From positions 70,087 to 134,086 of the forward strand of contig CAZKBM010000001.1 in the NCBI GenBank assembly GCA_964550985.1: 64,000 bases of DNA. Direction: 5' to 3'. The position numbers and the translations under genes were made by a program. Origin of the DNA: JAAYCI01 sp964550985. Its GTDB lineage: Bacteria; Bacillota; Clostridia; Oscillospirales; Ruminococcaceae. The notes beneath the pieces are model-generated. The model was given only the letters and a program-made list of their open reading frames with translations. It searched no databases and was not told where the DNA came from. Shown in pieces: positions 17,012 through 25,671 of the stretch; position 1 is the first letter of the stretch; every line of letters begins with the position of its first letter.

Positions 17012-18979
17012 ATGGTTTTTTGGGACGCGGGAATTAGCCTGTTGGCGCTTTTGGCCCTGTGCGTGTTTTACACGCGGCGGGGCCTTGGCGCCGCGCTTGC
17101 GCCGCTTTGCGCCGTGGGCACAGCCGTGCTGTGGCTCTGCGCGTGCGCCCTTTTGGGTTTTTTGCTGCCGGGGGCCTTTTTGTTTGCGGCCTTTGCGCTG
17201 GCATTGGGTATATTTACCCTGATGAAAATAGGGGTAAAAAAAGCGCTGGCCCCCCTTTTATCGCCGGGTTTCCTGTTTTTTACGGTTCTTACGGTTCTGG
17301 CGCTGTTCTGGTTCGGCTTGCGGCAGCCGGTATTCAGCCAGTGGGATGAATTTTCGTTTTGGGGCACGGCGGTAAAACTGATGAAGGGGACGGAGGACCT
17401 GTATACCAGGGCTGAAACCGGCTGGTTTTGGACGTCCACCGAGATGCCTGCCCTGCCAATACTTAGCTGGTTTATGCAGTTTTTGGGCGCAGCCTTTGCA
17501 CCTTGGAAGGTGTATTTTGCCTATTCGGTGCTGTTGTTTGCCTGTTTTGCGGCCATGGTGCAGGGCCTGAAAAAACGCCCCGGCGCGGCCCTTTGCGTGC
17601 TGGTTTGCTGTGTGCTGTTGCCATTTTTCTTTTTGAATGCGCAGCGGGCCAATACCCTAAGCACGGCTTACCTAAGCGCCTATGGAGACCTGCCCGCAGG
17701 CCTTCTGTTCGGCGGGGCGCTGGCGGTGTATTTTGCGCTGCGGGCCGAGGGTAAAAACGCCCTGTGGGCCCTTTTACCCCTGGGGATGCTGGCGCTTGTA
17801 AAGGACAATACCTTCCCCATTGCCCTGGTGGCCGCAGCCCTGATGGCCGCCGACACCCTGTGCTTCTGCCCCGCGGCCCCCGGCAGAAGGCAAAAGCTGC
17901 TCAAAACAGGGCAGATGGCGGCCTATTTTGCCCTGCCCGTTTTGGCCTATCTGGTGTGGAAGCAACATGCGGCGGACGCCAGCGCCCAAAATCTGGCAAC
18001 CGGGGGGCAGGCCACGGGTGCCTCGCCTTTTGCCGCCCTGGGGCAAAGCCTGGCGCAACTGTTTGGTTTGCAGCCCAAAAGCGAGGGCTTTAGCCGTACC
18101 TTGGGCCAGATGCAGGCCGTGTTTACCGATGGCAAAAACCTGCCGGTTAGCATGGCGGGCAGCGTGTTTGCCACGTTGCTGGTAATACTGGTTCTGTTTG
18201 CGCTGGCCATATTGTTGGCCAGCGGGCGCACCGCCCGGCTACGCGTGGCGCTGGCAGCGGGGCTTTCCACCACGGGTTTTTTTGGTTTCCAATTTGTGCT
18301 TCTCACCTATTTTGCCTTTTTAAACAAGTACCAAGGCGGCCTGCCCGACTATGCGCGCTATTCGGCCTCTTACCTTGCGGGCTGGCTGATGCTGGCCCTG
18401 CTGCTATTGGCGTTTTGCGCGCGGGGGCGGGTGTTTATGCCCGAGGGCGGCCGCACGGGCCGGGCCTTGGCCGCGCAGGCGCTTACCCTTGGGTGTGCGG
18501 TGGCGGCCCTTTGCCTGTTTGCCGTAAAAGTACTGCCAGGATACTCGGTGCTGGATTATCCCGGCCGCCTGTACGCCCCTCTAAAACAGCAACAGGCCGA
18601 GGCCGAGGCCCTGGCCGCCCAGGTGGAGCCCGGCGCGCGTACCTTTTATGTAAACCAGGGCGACGATGGCCTGGGCTGGTTTAAAACCCACCAGTACTTC
18701 CTGCCCCGCATACTGGATTATAGCCAGGGCGGCGGTACACTTAGCCCCCTTGCCACCGGCGTGCCCTATGAAATTGTGATGGGCCGGGCCGAACTGGAAA
18801 AATACCTAGAGGAACACGACTGTACCTATATCTATATAGAAGGCCTGGACGAAGGTTTTATCAAAAATTATGGAACCCTTTTTACCGATGGACTGGCAGG
18901 TTTTGAAGAGGGCAGCCCAGAGCTTTATAGACGCGCGGGTGACGGACGCTATGCGCCGGTAAGGGAGGGAAGGCAGTGA
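17012..18979 (+). CDS. GT-C-like polytopic membrane protein, cassette 2 large
   Basis: The 655 aa paralogue of 14159-16216 and 19608-21569 has the same design: about a dozen hydrophobic segments, the loop QPVFSQWDEFSFWGTAVKLM near residue 110, and a soluble C-terminal part with FYVNQGDDGLGWFKTHQY and LFTDGLAGFEEG. The acidic WDE of the loop is kept, so it is likely to be active if these are GT-C enzymes. ATG 17012 has GGGAGG upstream. Its TGA overlaps the next GTG start (GTGA). Paralogues are clearly related but diverged, which argues for an old duplication with different specificities rather than a recent copy. Confidence 0.75.
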   Translation: MVFWDAGISLLALLALCVFYTRRGLGAALAPLCAVGTAVLWLCACALLGFLLPGAFLFAAFALALGIFTLMKIGVKKALAPLLSPGFLFFTVLTVLALFWFGLRQPVFSQWDEFSFWGTAVKLMKGTEDLYTRAETGWFWTSTEMPALPILSWFMQFLGAAFAPWKVYFAYSVLLFACFAAMVQGLKKRPGAALCVLVCCVLLPFFFLNAQRANTLSTAYLSAYGDLPAGLLFGGALAVYFALRAEGKNALWALLPLGMLALVKDNTFPIALVAAALMAADTLCFCPAAPGRRQKLLKTGQMAAYFALPVLAYLVWKQHAADASAQNLATGGQATGASPFAALGQSLAQLFGLQPKSEGFSRTLGQMQAVFTDGKNLPVSMAGSVFATLLVILVLFALAILLASGRTARLRVALAAGLSTTGFFGFQFVLLTYFAFLNKYQGGLPDYARYSASYLAGWLMLALLLLAFCARGRVFMPEGGRTGRALAAQALTLGCAVAALCLFAVKVLPGYSVLDYPGRLYAPLKQQQAEAEALAAQVEPGARTFYVNQGDDGLGWFKTHQYFLPRILDYSQGGGTLSPLATGVPYEIVMGRAELEKYLEEHDCTYIYIEGLDEGFIKNYGTLFTDGLAGFEEGSPELYRRAGDGRYAPVREGRQ

Positions 18980-19614
18980 AGAAGGTGAGACAGCTATGGG
19001 TGCGGCGTCCTTCGGCCTGCCTGGTTTTGGGCTGTTATCTGGCGGCGTTTATAGGGGCCCTTGTGTTTGCAACGGGGCAGCTTATCTATAACCGCGTGCT
19101 ATACGCGAACGGCACTTTTATACCAAAAGTATTAAGCGCTGATGATTTTACTTTTGAGCAGATGGAAGACCTGGGTGAGGGCTGGCTTACCACCGGCACC
19201 GACCCGCAGATGCTGCTGAAAGACCCCACCCTGCGGGTGGACACCCTGCGCACCCGCTTTGGCTATTTAAACCCGCCGCTGGTGCAAACGGCCTTTTACG
19301 CAAAACCCGGCCAGGCCTACAGCCTGCGGCGGATGGTGTATGCCAAAACCCTAGGGGAGAGCCGTGTTTACACCCTGCCGGCTGCAGGTGGGCAAAGCCT
19401 GCGGCTGGACCCAGACTCCGCCATGGGCAACATCCTTACCCTAGAGGAGATTGTCATTAACGAAAAACGCCCCTTTTATGCGTTCTACATCCCATCGGCC
19501 ACGGCGGGGGCCCTGCTGCTGGCGGGGCCCGCCCTGTTGGCCTGCGCCCTGGGCATAGCCTTTGAGGCAAAGCGGGCCCTGGCCCAAAGAAGGGGGGGCA
19601 AGGCGGTATGCTGA
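18976..19614 (+). CDS. Two-membrane-segment partner protein, cassette 2 small
   Basis: The 212 aa protein has the same plan as 16213-16872: an N-terminal helix (LGCYLAAFIGALVFATGQL), an external domain (FYAKPGQAYSLRRMVYAKT, then a SLRLDPDSAMGN strand) and a C-terminal helix (ATAGALLLAGPALLACALG). It starts with GTG 18976 inside the stop of the large gene, with GGGAGGG upstream, and ends seven bases inside the third large gene. Such tight packing over three cassettes argues for a single coordinated unit. No known family was recognised. Confidence 0.7.
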   Translation: MKKVRQLWVRRPSACLVLGCYLAAFIGALVFATGQLIYNRVLYANGTFIPKVLSADDFTFEQMEDLGEGWLTTGTDPQMLLKDPTLRVDTLRTRFGYLNPPLVQTAFYAKPGQAYSLRRMVYAKTLGESRVYTLPAAGGQSLRLDPDSAMGNILTLEEIVINEKRPFYAFYIPSATAGALLLAGPALLACALGIAFEAKRALAQRRGGKAVC

Positions 19615-21569
19615 TGCAGTTAAGGCCCTTTTTGGCCCTGGCGGCCCTTTTGGTGCTGGCTGTGTTTTTTGCACGGCAGGGCATTAAAAGCGCACTGGCC
19701 CCCCTGTGTGCCCTGTGCTTTGGGGGCTTGCTGGTGGCCGCTTGCGGCGCGCTGGGCTTTTTGCAGGCGGGTGGGCTGGCATTCTACCTGCTGGCCTTGG
19801 CCGCCCTTTTGTGGATGCTGTGGTGCTATGGGATAAAAAGACAGCCTTTGCCCAAACTGGGCTTTGGGTTTTGGTTTTTTGCGCTGGCAGGGGTTTTGCT
19901 GGTGGCCGTGTTTTTGGCCCGCCGCCCCATGTTCATCGCCTGGGATGAATTTTCTACCTGGGGCACGGTGGCAAAGCTTTTGAAGCTGAATAACGCCATG
20001 TATACCACGGCCGAAATTGGCTGGCTGTGGACGGCCACCCAGCCTCCCTTTTTGGCAAGCCTTGGGTATCTGGTGCAGTTTTTTGGCCCTGGCTTTGCCG
20101 AATGGCAGCACTATGTTGCCATAGACCTTTTACTGCTGGCCGTCATTGCGGCCCTGCTGGCCCCCGTAACCCGCAAACACTGGGCGCTGGCGCCGCCGCT
20201 GGCGCTTATTGGCTTCTTAACGCCCTTTCTTTTTACACTGTATGCCTCCCCGGTAAAGGTGGTGGCCCCCTGGCTGGATAGCTTGGCCGATGTGCCCATG
20301 GGTTTTTTACTGGGCGGCGCGCTGGCCGCCTGGTTTTTGGCGGGGCAAAAGGGTTTTTGCCGCTGGTTGCCCGCCTTTTTGGCCCTGGCGGCGCTAAGCC
20401 TTACCAAAGATACCGCCATGGCCCTGGGGCTTGTGGCCGCCGTGCTGATGTTTTTGGATGTGCTGGCCGAAAAGAGGGAGCCAGGGGTGAAGCTGGGTAA
20501 AAAAATTGGTTTTGCCTTTGCCAATCTGTTCGGCGCGCTTTTTGCGGTACTTGGGCCCTTTTTTCTGTGGGCGGGGCACCTTGCGGCGGCGGCGGGGGTA
20601 AACCGCTTTGAACTGGGCGGGGTGCGCAATGCCGGCATGGCCGAATTGTTTTTGCTGTTTTTTAAGGACCTGTTTTCGGGTAGCCAAAATGAGCAGTTCC
20701 GCCTGATTATGAGTGGTATGCCCCAGCGCTTTTTGCAAAGCAACAGCTCTATGCTGGGGCCGGGGGCGCTGCTGGCGGTGTTTATACTGGGGCTGGTGGC
20801 CCTGGCGGCTTTTTTTGCAAAACAGGCGGCCCAGCGCCGCCGCTGCCTGGTATTCGGGGTGTTTTCGGCCCTGGGCTTCCTGCCGTATTTCTTGCTTATC
20901 ACCCTCACCTATATCTACGTGTTCCGCCCAGAGCAAGCCTTTGAAAGCTTTGAGCGTTACCTCTATCCTTATTATATCGGCTGGTTTTTGGCCGCTATGG
21001 GCCTTTTGGCGGCCACCGCAGCCCAAAGCCGCTTTGCCCCCCTGGCAAAGGCCGGGGTTCTGGGGCTCTCGCTGCTTTTGGGGCTGCGCTTTTGGCTGAT
21101 GATTCCCCCCGAAATGAGCGTAGTGGCCTTTCACCCCTCAGAGTTTGAGGAGCGCCGCCGCTTTGAGGCGCGGGTGGATACCCTGACCGCCCAGTTTGAC
21201 CCCGGCGGCAAAACCTTTGTCATCTCAACCGATGATACGGGTATCCGCTGGTTTATGTACTGCTACGCCTTTTTGCCCTGGCAGGTGGATTACAGCTATG
21301 GCGGGGGCGCTTTTGAGGAGCGGGAGTTACAAAGCGACGGCAGCCGCACCGTAACCCACATAGGCCCCGCCGCTTGGCAGCGGCATCTTGTAGAAAATGG
21401 AGTTACCACCGTGTTTATCGATAAAGCCGACACCGCATTTGCCGAGGAATATGGTGAATTATTCAGCGATGAAATGCAGGGCTATTTTAACGAGGAGACC
21501 GTGGTGTACAACGTGGTGCCGTTGCCCGGCGGCGGCATAGAGTTGCAGCCCGCCCAAATTATGCTGTAG
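19608..21569 (+). CDS. GT-C-like polytopic membrane protein, cassette 3 large
   Basis: The 653 aa third large paralogue has the loop RPMFIAWDEFSTWGTVAKLL near residue 105, followed by YTTAEIGWLWTATQPPFL, which is closest to the corresponding stretch of cassette 2 (YTRAETGWFWTSTEMPAL). The C-terminal soluble part contains FVISTDDTGIRWFMYCYAFL and LFSDEMQGYFNEE. ATG 19608 overlaps the preceding gene by seven bases. Cassettes 2 and 3 look more similar to each other than to cassette 1, so a two-step duplication is likely. The function is inferred from topology and the acidic loop only. Confidence 0.75.
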   Translation: MLMQLRPFLALAALLVLAVFFARQGIKSALAPLCALCFGGLLVAACGALGFLQAGGLAFYLLALAALLWMLWCYGIKRQPLPKLGFGFWFFALAGVLLVAVFLARRPMFIAWDEFSTWGTVAKLLKLNNAMYTTAEIGWLWTATQPPFLASLGYLVQFFGPGFAEWQHYVAIDLLLLAVIAALLAPVTRKHWALAPPLALIGFLTPFLFTLYASPVKVVAPWLDSLADVPMGFLLGGALAAWFLAGQKGFCRWLPAFLALAALSLTKDTAMALGLVAAVLMFLDVLAEKREPGVKLGKKIGFAFANLFGALFAVLGPFFLWAGHLAAAAGVNRFELGGVRNAGMAELFLLFFKDLFSGSQNEQFRLIMSGMPQRFLQSNSSMLGPGALLAVFILGLVALAAFFAKQAAQRRRCLVFGVFSALGFLPYFLLITLTYIYVFRPEQAFESFERYLYPYYIGWFLAAMGLLAATAAQSRFAPLAKAGVLGLSLLLGLRFWLMIPPEMSVVAFHPSEFEERRRFEARVDTLTAQFDPGGKTFVISTDDTGIRWFMYCYAFLPWQVDYSYGGGAFEERELQSDGSRTVTHIGPAAWQRHLVENGVTTVFIDKADTAFAEEYGELFSDEMQGYFNEETVVYNVVPLPGGGIELQPAQIML

Positions 21570-21609
21570 CGGCTGGCGGGGTTACCAATAAAAATCAGGG
21601 GGCATTTGT

Positions 21610-22236
21610 ATGAGCCGGAAGGGTGTAAAATGGCTGGTATTGCTGTGCTATCTGTTGGGCTTTTTGGTGTGGCTGGGTCATGCCATATTTGTGCTGTTTT
21701 ATGAGGCGGCCCTCAGCCCCCTGATTTTGGATACCGAGGCGGCGCAGTTACAAGAGGTGCAGCCCTACGGCGCCAACGGCTTTTCTGTTGAGGGTGGCGA
21801 CGGGCAGCTGCGTTTTGAAGGGCTGGATATTTACGCCGGGCGGCTTTGGCTGCTGGGGGAATTTAGCGAGGAGCCTGTGGAACTGGACCTCTATTACAAA
21901 AAGCCCGGCCAAACGGAGTACAGTGTAAAACAGCGGGTGTTTGCCCGCCCGCTGGAGGGCGGTGGCTATGAATACCGCCTGCCCGCGGGGCACTATACCG
22001 GCCTGCGGCTGGATACCGGCACACAGCCGGGCAACAAGCTGGCCGTGCGGGCGCTGGTTTTAAACCCGCCCGCCCCCTGGTATGCGGCCTTTGCCCTTTC
22101 TCCGCGTAGCTTGGCGGCTTTGCTGGTGCTACCGGCCCTTGCGTCCTGCGCAATTTATACTATAATGGAACTATACCTTTATGCAAAAAAGAGGTGGGCA
22201 AAGCCGCCCGCCAGAAGGGTGAAACATGGCAGATAA
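21610..22236 (+). CDS. Two-membrane-segment partner protein, cassette 3 small
   Basis: The 208 aa protein follows the large gene after 40 bases, the only cassette without an overlap. It has an N-terminal helix (VLLCYLLGFLVWLGHAIFVLFY), an external beta-rich domain (LDLYYKKPGQTEYSVKQRVFA, then YTGLRLDTGTQPGNK) and a C-terminal helix. It overlaps the start of legC by 11 bases, so the membrane cassettes and the nonulosonate genes are in one operon. No known family was recognised. Confidence 0.7.
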   Translation: MSRKGVKWLVLLCYLLGFLVWLGHAIFVLFYEAALSPLILDTEAAQLQEVQPYGANGFSVEGGDGQLRFEGLDIYAGRLWLLGEFSEEPVELDLYYKKPGQTEYSVKQRVFARPLEGGGYEYRLPAGHYTGLRLDTGTQPGNKLAVRALVLNPPAPWYAAFALSPRSLAALLVLPALASCAIYTIMELYLYAKKRWAKPPARRVKHGR

Positions 22237-23401
22237 AGAGTTCATCCCCCTTTCGGTGCCCAATTTTGCGGGCCGAGAGCGGGAGTATGCCGACGCCGCG
22301 GTGGTAAGCGAGTGGGTTTCCAGCGGGGGGGCCAAGGTGGCCCAGTTTGAACAGGCCATTGCCGACTATTGCGGTATGCCCAGGGCTGTGGCGGCCTGCA
22401 GCGGCACAGCCGGGCTGCACCTGGCCCTGCTGGTGGCAGGGGTAAAACAGGGCGAGGAGGTACTGGCCCCGGCCCTTACCTTTATTGCGGCCATAAACCC
22501 CATACGCTATGCGGGGGCGCAGCCGGTTTTTCTGGGCTGTGACGATACGCTGTGTATGGACCCCGATATTTTGCGGGATTTTTTGGCGAACAACACCGAA
22601 AAACGCAGCGGTGGCCTGTACAACAAAAACAGTGGCAAACGCATTGCCGCCATCATGGTGGTGCATGTGTTTGGCAACCTGGCCGATATGCCCCGCCTTG
22701 TGGCGCTGGCCGAAGAATATGGCCTGCCCCTGATAGAAGACGCCACCGAGGCGCTGGGCAGCCGCTATACCGAAGGCCCCTTTGCGGGCAGAATGGCGGG
22801 TACTCTTGGCGATGCAGGGGTATATAGCTTTAACGGCAATAAAATCATCACCACGGGCTCGGGCGGGATGCTCGTCTCCCACCATGGAGACTGGTGTGAG
22901 CGGGCAAAGCACCTCTCCACCCAGGCCAAAACCGATGAGGTGCAGTTCACCCACGATGAGGTGGGTTATAACTACCGGCTTTCCAACCTGCCGGCGGCCC
23001 TGGGGCTGGCCCAGCTGGAACAGCTGGAGGGCTTCATCGCAAAAAAAACAGAACTGTACAAGGCCTATGTAGAGGCGCTGGACGGAAATGCCGGGCTGCG
23101 GATTTTGCCCTTCCGCGCGGGCACCCGCCCAAACCGCTGGTTCTTTAGCCTGCTTTTGGGTGTGGGCTACCCCCTAAAACGCGATGCGCTGATTGCAAAG
23201 CTGATGGAAGAGAAAATTCAAACCCGGCCCATCTGGGCGCTGATAAACGAGCAGCCCCCCTACCGCGGCTGCGAGGCCTTTGGCCTTGCCAAAGCGCAGG
23301 CCTACCGCGCCGCTATTGTAAACCTGCCCTGCTCCACAAACCTGAGCGCCCAAAACCAGCGGCGGGTGATAGACACCGTCTTGGCGCTGGGCCAGGGTTA
23401 A
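22226..23401 (+). CDS. legC: LegC-type PLP aminotransferase
   Basis: The 391 aa DegT/DnrJ/EryC1-family aminotransferase is expected to aminate C4 of the 4-keto sugar made by LegB. The PLP lysine lies in YSFNGNKIITTGSGG; other landmarks are WVSSGGAKVAQFE, ACSGTAGLHLALLVAGV, TFIAAINPIRYAGAQPVFLG, VHVFGN and IEDATEALGS. The N-terminal IPLSVPN and the short insertion before the VVHVFGN strand fit the LegC subfamily. The ATG lies inside the stop of the third small membrane protein, with AGAAGGG upstream. Its product would normally be N-acetylated by LegH, which is not seen in this window. Confidence 0.85.
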   Translation: MADKEFIPLSVPNFAGREREYADAAVVSEWVSSGGAKVAQFEQAIADYCGMPRAVAACSGTAGLHLALLVAGVKQGEEVLAPALTFIAAINPIRYAGAQPVFLGCDDTLCMDPDILRDFLANNTEKRSGGLYNKNSGKRIAAIMVVHVFGNLADMPRLVALAEEYGLPLIEDATEALGSRYTEGPFAGRMAGTLGDAGVYSFNGNKIITTGSGGMLVSHHGDWCERAKHLSTQAKTDEVQFTHDEVGYNYRLSNLPAALGLAQLEQLEGFIAKKTELYKAYVEALDGNAGLRILPFRAGTRPNRWFFSLLLGVGYPLKRDALIAKLMEEKIQTRPIWALINEQPPYRGCEAFGLAKAQAYRAAIVNLPCSTNLSAQNQRRVIDTVLALGQG

Positions 23402-23449
23402 GGGCCATACATTGGGCTTTGCCCACACCCCAAACCAAAGGAGTGCCCC

Positions 23450-24499
23450 GTGAAAATTGAGGATTACACCATCGCCGGGGAATGTACCGCCCTAAAGGCC
23501 ATGGAACAACTGGATAAAGGCGGAATGCGCACGGTGTTTTTGGTAAAAGACGGCAAATTACAAGCCGTACTTACCGATAGCGACATCCGCCGCCACCTGC
23601 TGCGCGGCGGCAGGCTGGATGTGCCGGCAGCCGAGGTGGCAAACCCGCGCCCCAAAAGCCTGCCGCTTGCCCAAAAAGCCCAGGCAAGGCAGTTTTTAAA
23701 AGAAAATAACATTGACGCAGTGCCCATTTTAAACCAAAGTGGGGAAATTGTGGAAATTGTGTACGCGGGCGAGGCAAACACCGCCAGCCGCCGCCAGCTT
23801 TTGCAAAACCCGGTGGTGGTGATGGCCGGCGGCCAGGGCACCCGGCTATATCCCTATACCAAAATTTTGCCAAAACCCCTTATCCCCGTGGGGGAGGTGC
23901 CCATACTGGAAATGCTGATGGAACGCTTTTACGGTTTTGGCTGCCGGGAGTTTTCCCTTGTGGTAAACTACAAGAAGAACATGATTAAAAGCTATTTTGC
24001 CGATATTGAGCGGGACTGGAGCCTGCGGTTTATTGACGAGGACCAGCCCCTGGGCACGGGTGGCGGGCTTTGCCTTTTAAAGGGGATGCTTAGCGACAGC
24101 TTCTTTTTCACCAACTGCGATATCCTGATTGACGCCGATTACAGCGACCTGATGCGCTTCCACAAAAAGCGCAAAAACGCCGTAACCATGGTGTGCGCGG
24201 CGAAACGCTTTGTGGTGCCCTACGGCGTGGTGCAGGCCAGCGAGCAAGGCTGCTTTTTGGGAATACACGAAAAACCGCAGATGAATTACCTCATCAACAC
24301 CGGGCTGTACGTGGTGGAACCCAAGGTTGTGGAGGCCATGGAGGACGGCAAATGCCAGGGCTTCCCCGATGTGATTGAGCAGTGCCGCCACCGGGGCCAG
24401 CGGGTGGGCGTCTACCCCGTTAGCGAGGAAAACTGGATGGACATGGGCCAACTGGAGGAACTGGAGAGTATGCGCCGCCGCCTGGAAGAACGGCAGTAG
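23450..24499 (+). CDS. ptmE: CBS-domain sugar-1-phosphate nucleotidyltransferase (PtmE-like)
   Basis: The 349 aa protein joins two CBS repeats (about residues 1-115, with MRTVFLVKDGKLQAVLTDSD and NNIDAVPIL) to a nucleotidyltransferase domain (VVVMAGGQGTRLYPYTKILPKPLIPV, then GTGGGLCLLKG and FFFTNCDILIDADY). This fusion is typical of PtmE, the GlcN-1-phosphate guanylyltransferase of the Campylobacter legionaminate route, which supplies the GDP-linked precursor. GTG 23450 has AAAGGAG upstream. Its presence beside legB and legC suggests that the pathway here runs on GDP-sugars; the base specificity cannot be proved from sequence alone. CBS domains may give adenylate-responsive control. Confidence 0.82.
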   Translation: MKIEDYTIAGECTALKAMEQLDKGGMRTVFLVKDGKLQAVLTDSDIRRHLLRGGRLDVPAAEVANPRPKSLPLAQKAQARQFLKENNIDAVPILNQSGEIVEIVYAGEANTASRRQLLQNPVVVMAGGQGTRLYPYTKILPKPLIPVGEVPILEMLMERFYGFGCREFSLVVNYKKNMIKSYFADIERDWSLRFIDEDQPLGTGGGLCLLKGMLSDSFFFTNCDILIDADYSDLMRFHKKRKNAVTMVCAAKRFVVPYGVVQASEQGCFLGIHEKPQMNYLINTGLYVVEPKVVEAMEDGKCQGFPDVIEQCRHRGQRVGVYPVSEENWMDMGQLEELESMRRRLEERQ

Positions 24500-24553
24500 G
24501 GGCGGATGCCCGAGATAGCCCCAAACAACTAAAACCCAAAATGGAGAGTGACC

Positions 24554-25549
24554 ATGGCGATAGTGCTGATAGCCGAAGCGGGCGTAAACCATAATGGCGA
24601 TTTGGCAAGGGCCAAACAGATGGCCCTTGCCGCAAAAAATGCCGGGGCCGATATGGTAAAATACCAGGTAGCCCTGCCCGAACTTGTGGTGAGCCGCTTT
24701 GCCCAAAAGGCCGATTATCAGAAGGCCGCCACCGGTGAAGAGGAGAGCCAGCTGGACATGATACGCCGCCTGCACTTCAGCTTTGAAGCGCACCGCGAGT
24801 TAAAGGCTTACTGCGAAGAAATTGGCATTGTGTATTTTGCCACGGCCTTTGACCTGCCCAGTCTGGCTTTTTTAGAGGAAATTGGCCTTAATATGCATAA
24901 AATTCCCTCTGGCGAGATAACGAACCTGCCCTTTTTAGAGCGGATGGCCGCCACGGGCAAACCTCTGTTGCTAAGCACCGGCATGAGCAACCTGGCCGAA
25001 ATTGAGGACGCCATCAGCGCCTTGGAGGCGGGGGGCGGCGGGGAGATTACCCTATTGCACTGCAACACCGAATACCCCACCCCCTATGAGGACGCAAACC
25101 TTTTGGCCATGCACGATTTGGCCGAGACCTTTGGCCTTAGGGTAGGCTATAGCGACCATACCCCCGGTATCAGCTGCGATATAGCCGCCGCGGCCCTGGG
25201 GGCTGTGGTGATTGAAAAGCATTTTACCTTGGATAAAACCCTGCCCGGCCCCGACCATAGGGCCAGCTTGGAACCCGCCGAACTTACGGCCATGGTGCAG
25301 GGAGTACGCCAGTGTGAGGCCGCCCTTGGCAGCGGGGCCAAACAGGTGACCCAAAGCGAAGTGAAAAACCGGCCCGCCGCGCGCAAAAGCATTGTGGCGG
25401 CCAAAGCCATAGAGGCGGGGGAGTTGTTCTGTGAGGACAACATCACCACAAAGCGGCCGGGCAGCGGCCTTTCTCCCATGCGCTGGTACGAGGTGCTGGG
25501 CCGCCCCGCCCGCAGGGCCTTTGCGCCGGATGAGCCCATAGAGCTTTAA
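24554..25549 (+). CDS. legI: Legionaminate/N-acetylneuraminate-type synthase
   Basis: The 331 aa enzyme of the NeuB/LegI family condenses a 2,4-diacylamino-6-deoxymannose (or ManNAc) with PEP to give a nine-carbon sugar. The N-terminal TIM barrel shows IAEAGVNHNGDLA, KYQ, KIPSGEI, LLSTGMSNLAEI and YSDHTPGISCDIAAAALG with IEKHFTLDK. The C-terminal antifreeze-like SAF domain starts near residue 275 (RKSIVAAKAIEAGELF). ATG 24554 has GGAG 8 bases upstream; the GTG two codons earlier has poorer spacing. The surrounding leg genes decide the assignment as legionaminate rather than neuraminate synthase. Confidence 0.85.
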   Translation: MAIVLIAEAGVNHNGDLARAKQMALAAKNAGADMVKYQVALPELVVSRFAQKADYQKAATGEEESQLDMIRRLHFSFEAHRELKAYCEEIGIVYFATAFDLPSLAFLEEIGLNMHKIPSGEITNLPFLERMAATGKPLLLSTGMSNLAEIEDAISALEAGGGGEITLLHCNTEYPTPYEDANLLAMHDLAETFGLRVGYSDHTPGISCDIAAAALGAVVIEKHFTLDKTLPGPDHRASLEPAELTAMVQGVRQCEAALGSGAKQVTQSEVKNRPAARKSIVAAKAIEAGELFCEDNITTKRPGSGLSPMRWYEVLGRPARRAFAPDEPIEL

Positions 25550-25599
25550 AGCGCAGGCGGTTTTAAAGCGTATGAGGCAGATTGGTCGGCGCCATTTTC

Positions 25600-25652
25600 C
25601 AGCGCCGGATTTTTCTCACATTTATGCGCTACAGCTTGTTCATTTACTGTAA
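25600..25652 (+). repeat. Dispersed 53 bp repeat, copy B
   Basis: It runs from CAGCGCCGG to TTACTGTAA and matches copies at 4183 and 44380; the core reads TTTATGCGCTACAGCTTGTT. Here it lies in the 122-base gap between legI and legG, just before the ribosome site of legG, so its relation to the neighbouring genes differs from the other two copies. Confidence 0.65.
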
Positions 25653-25671
25653 AAAGAGAGGGGGCGCGCCC

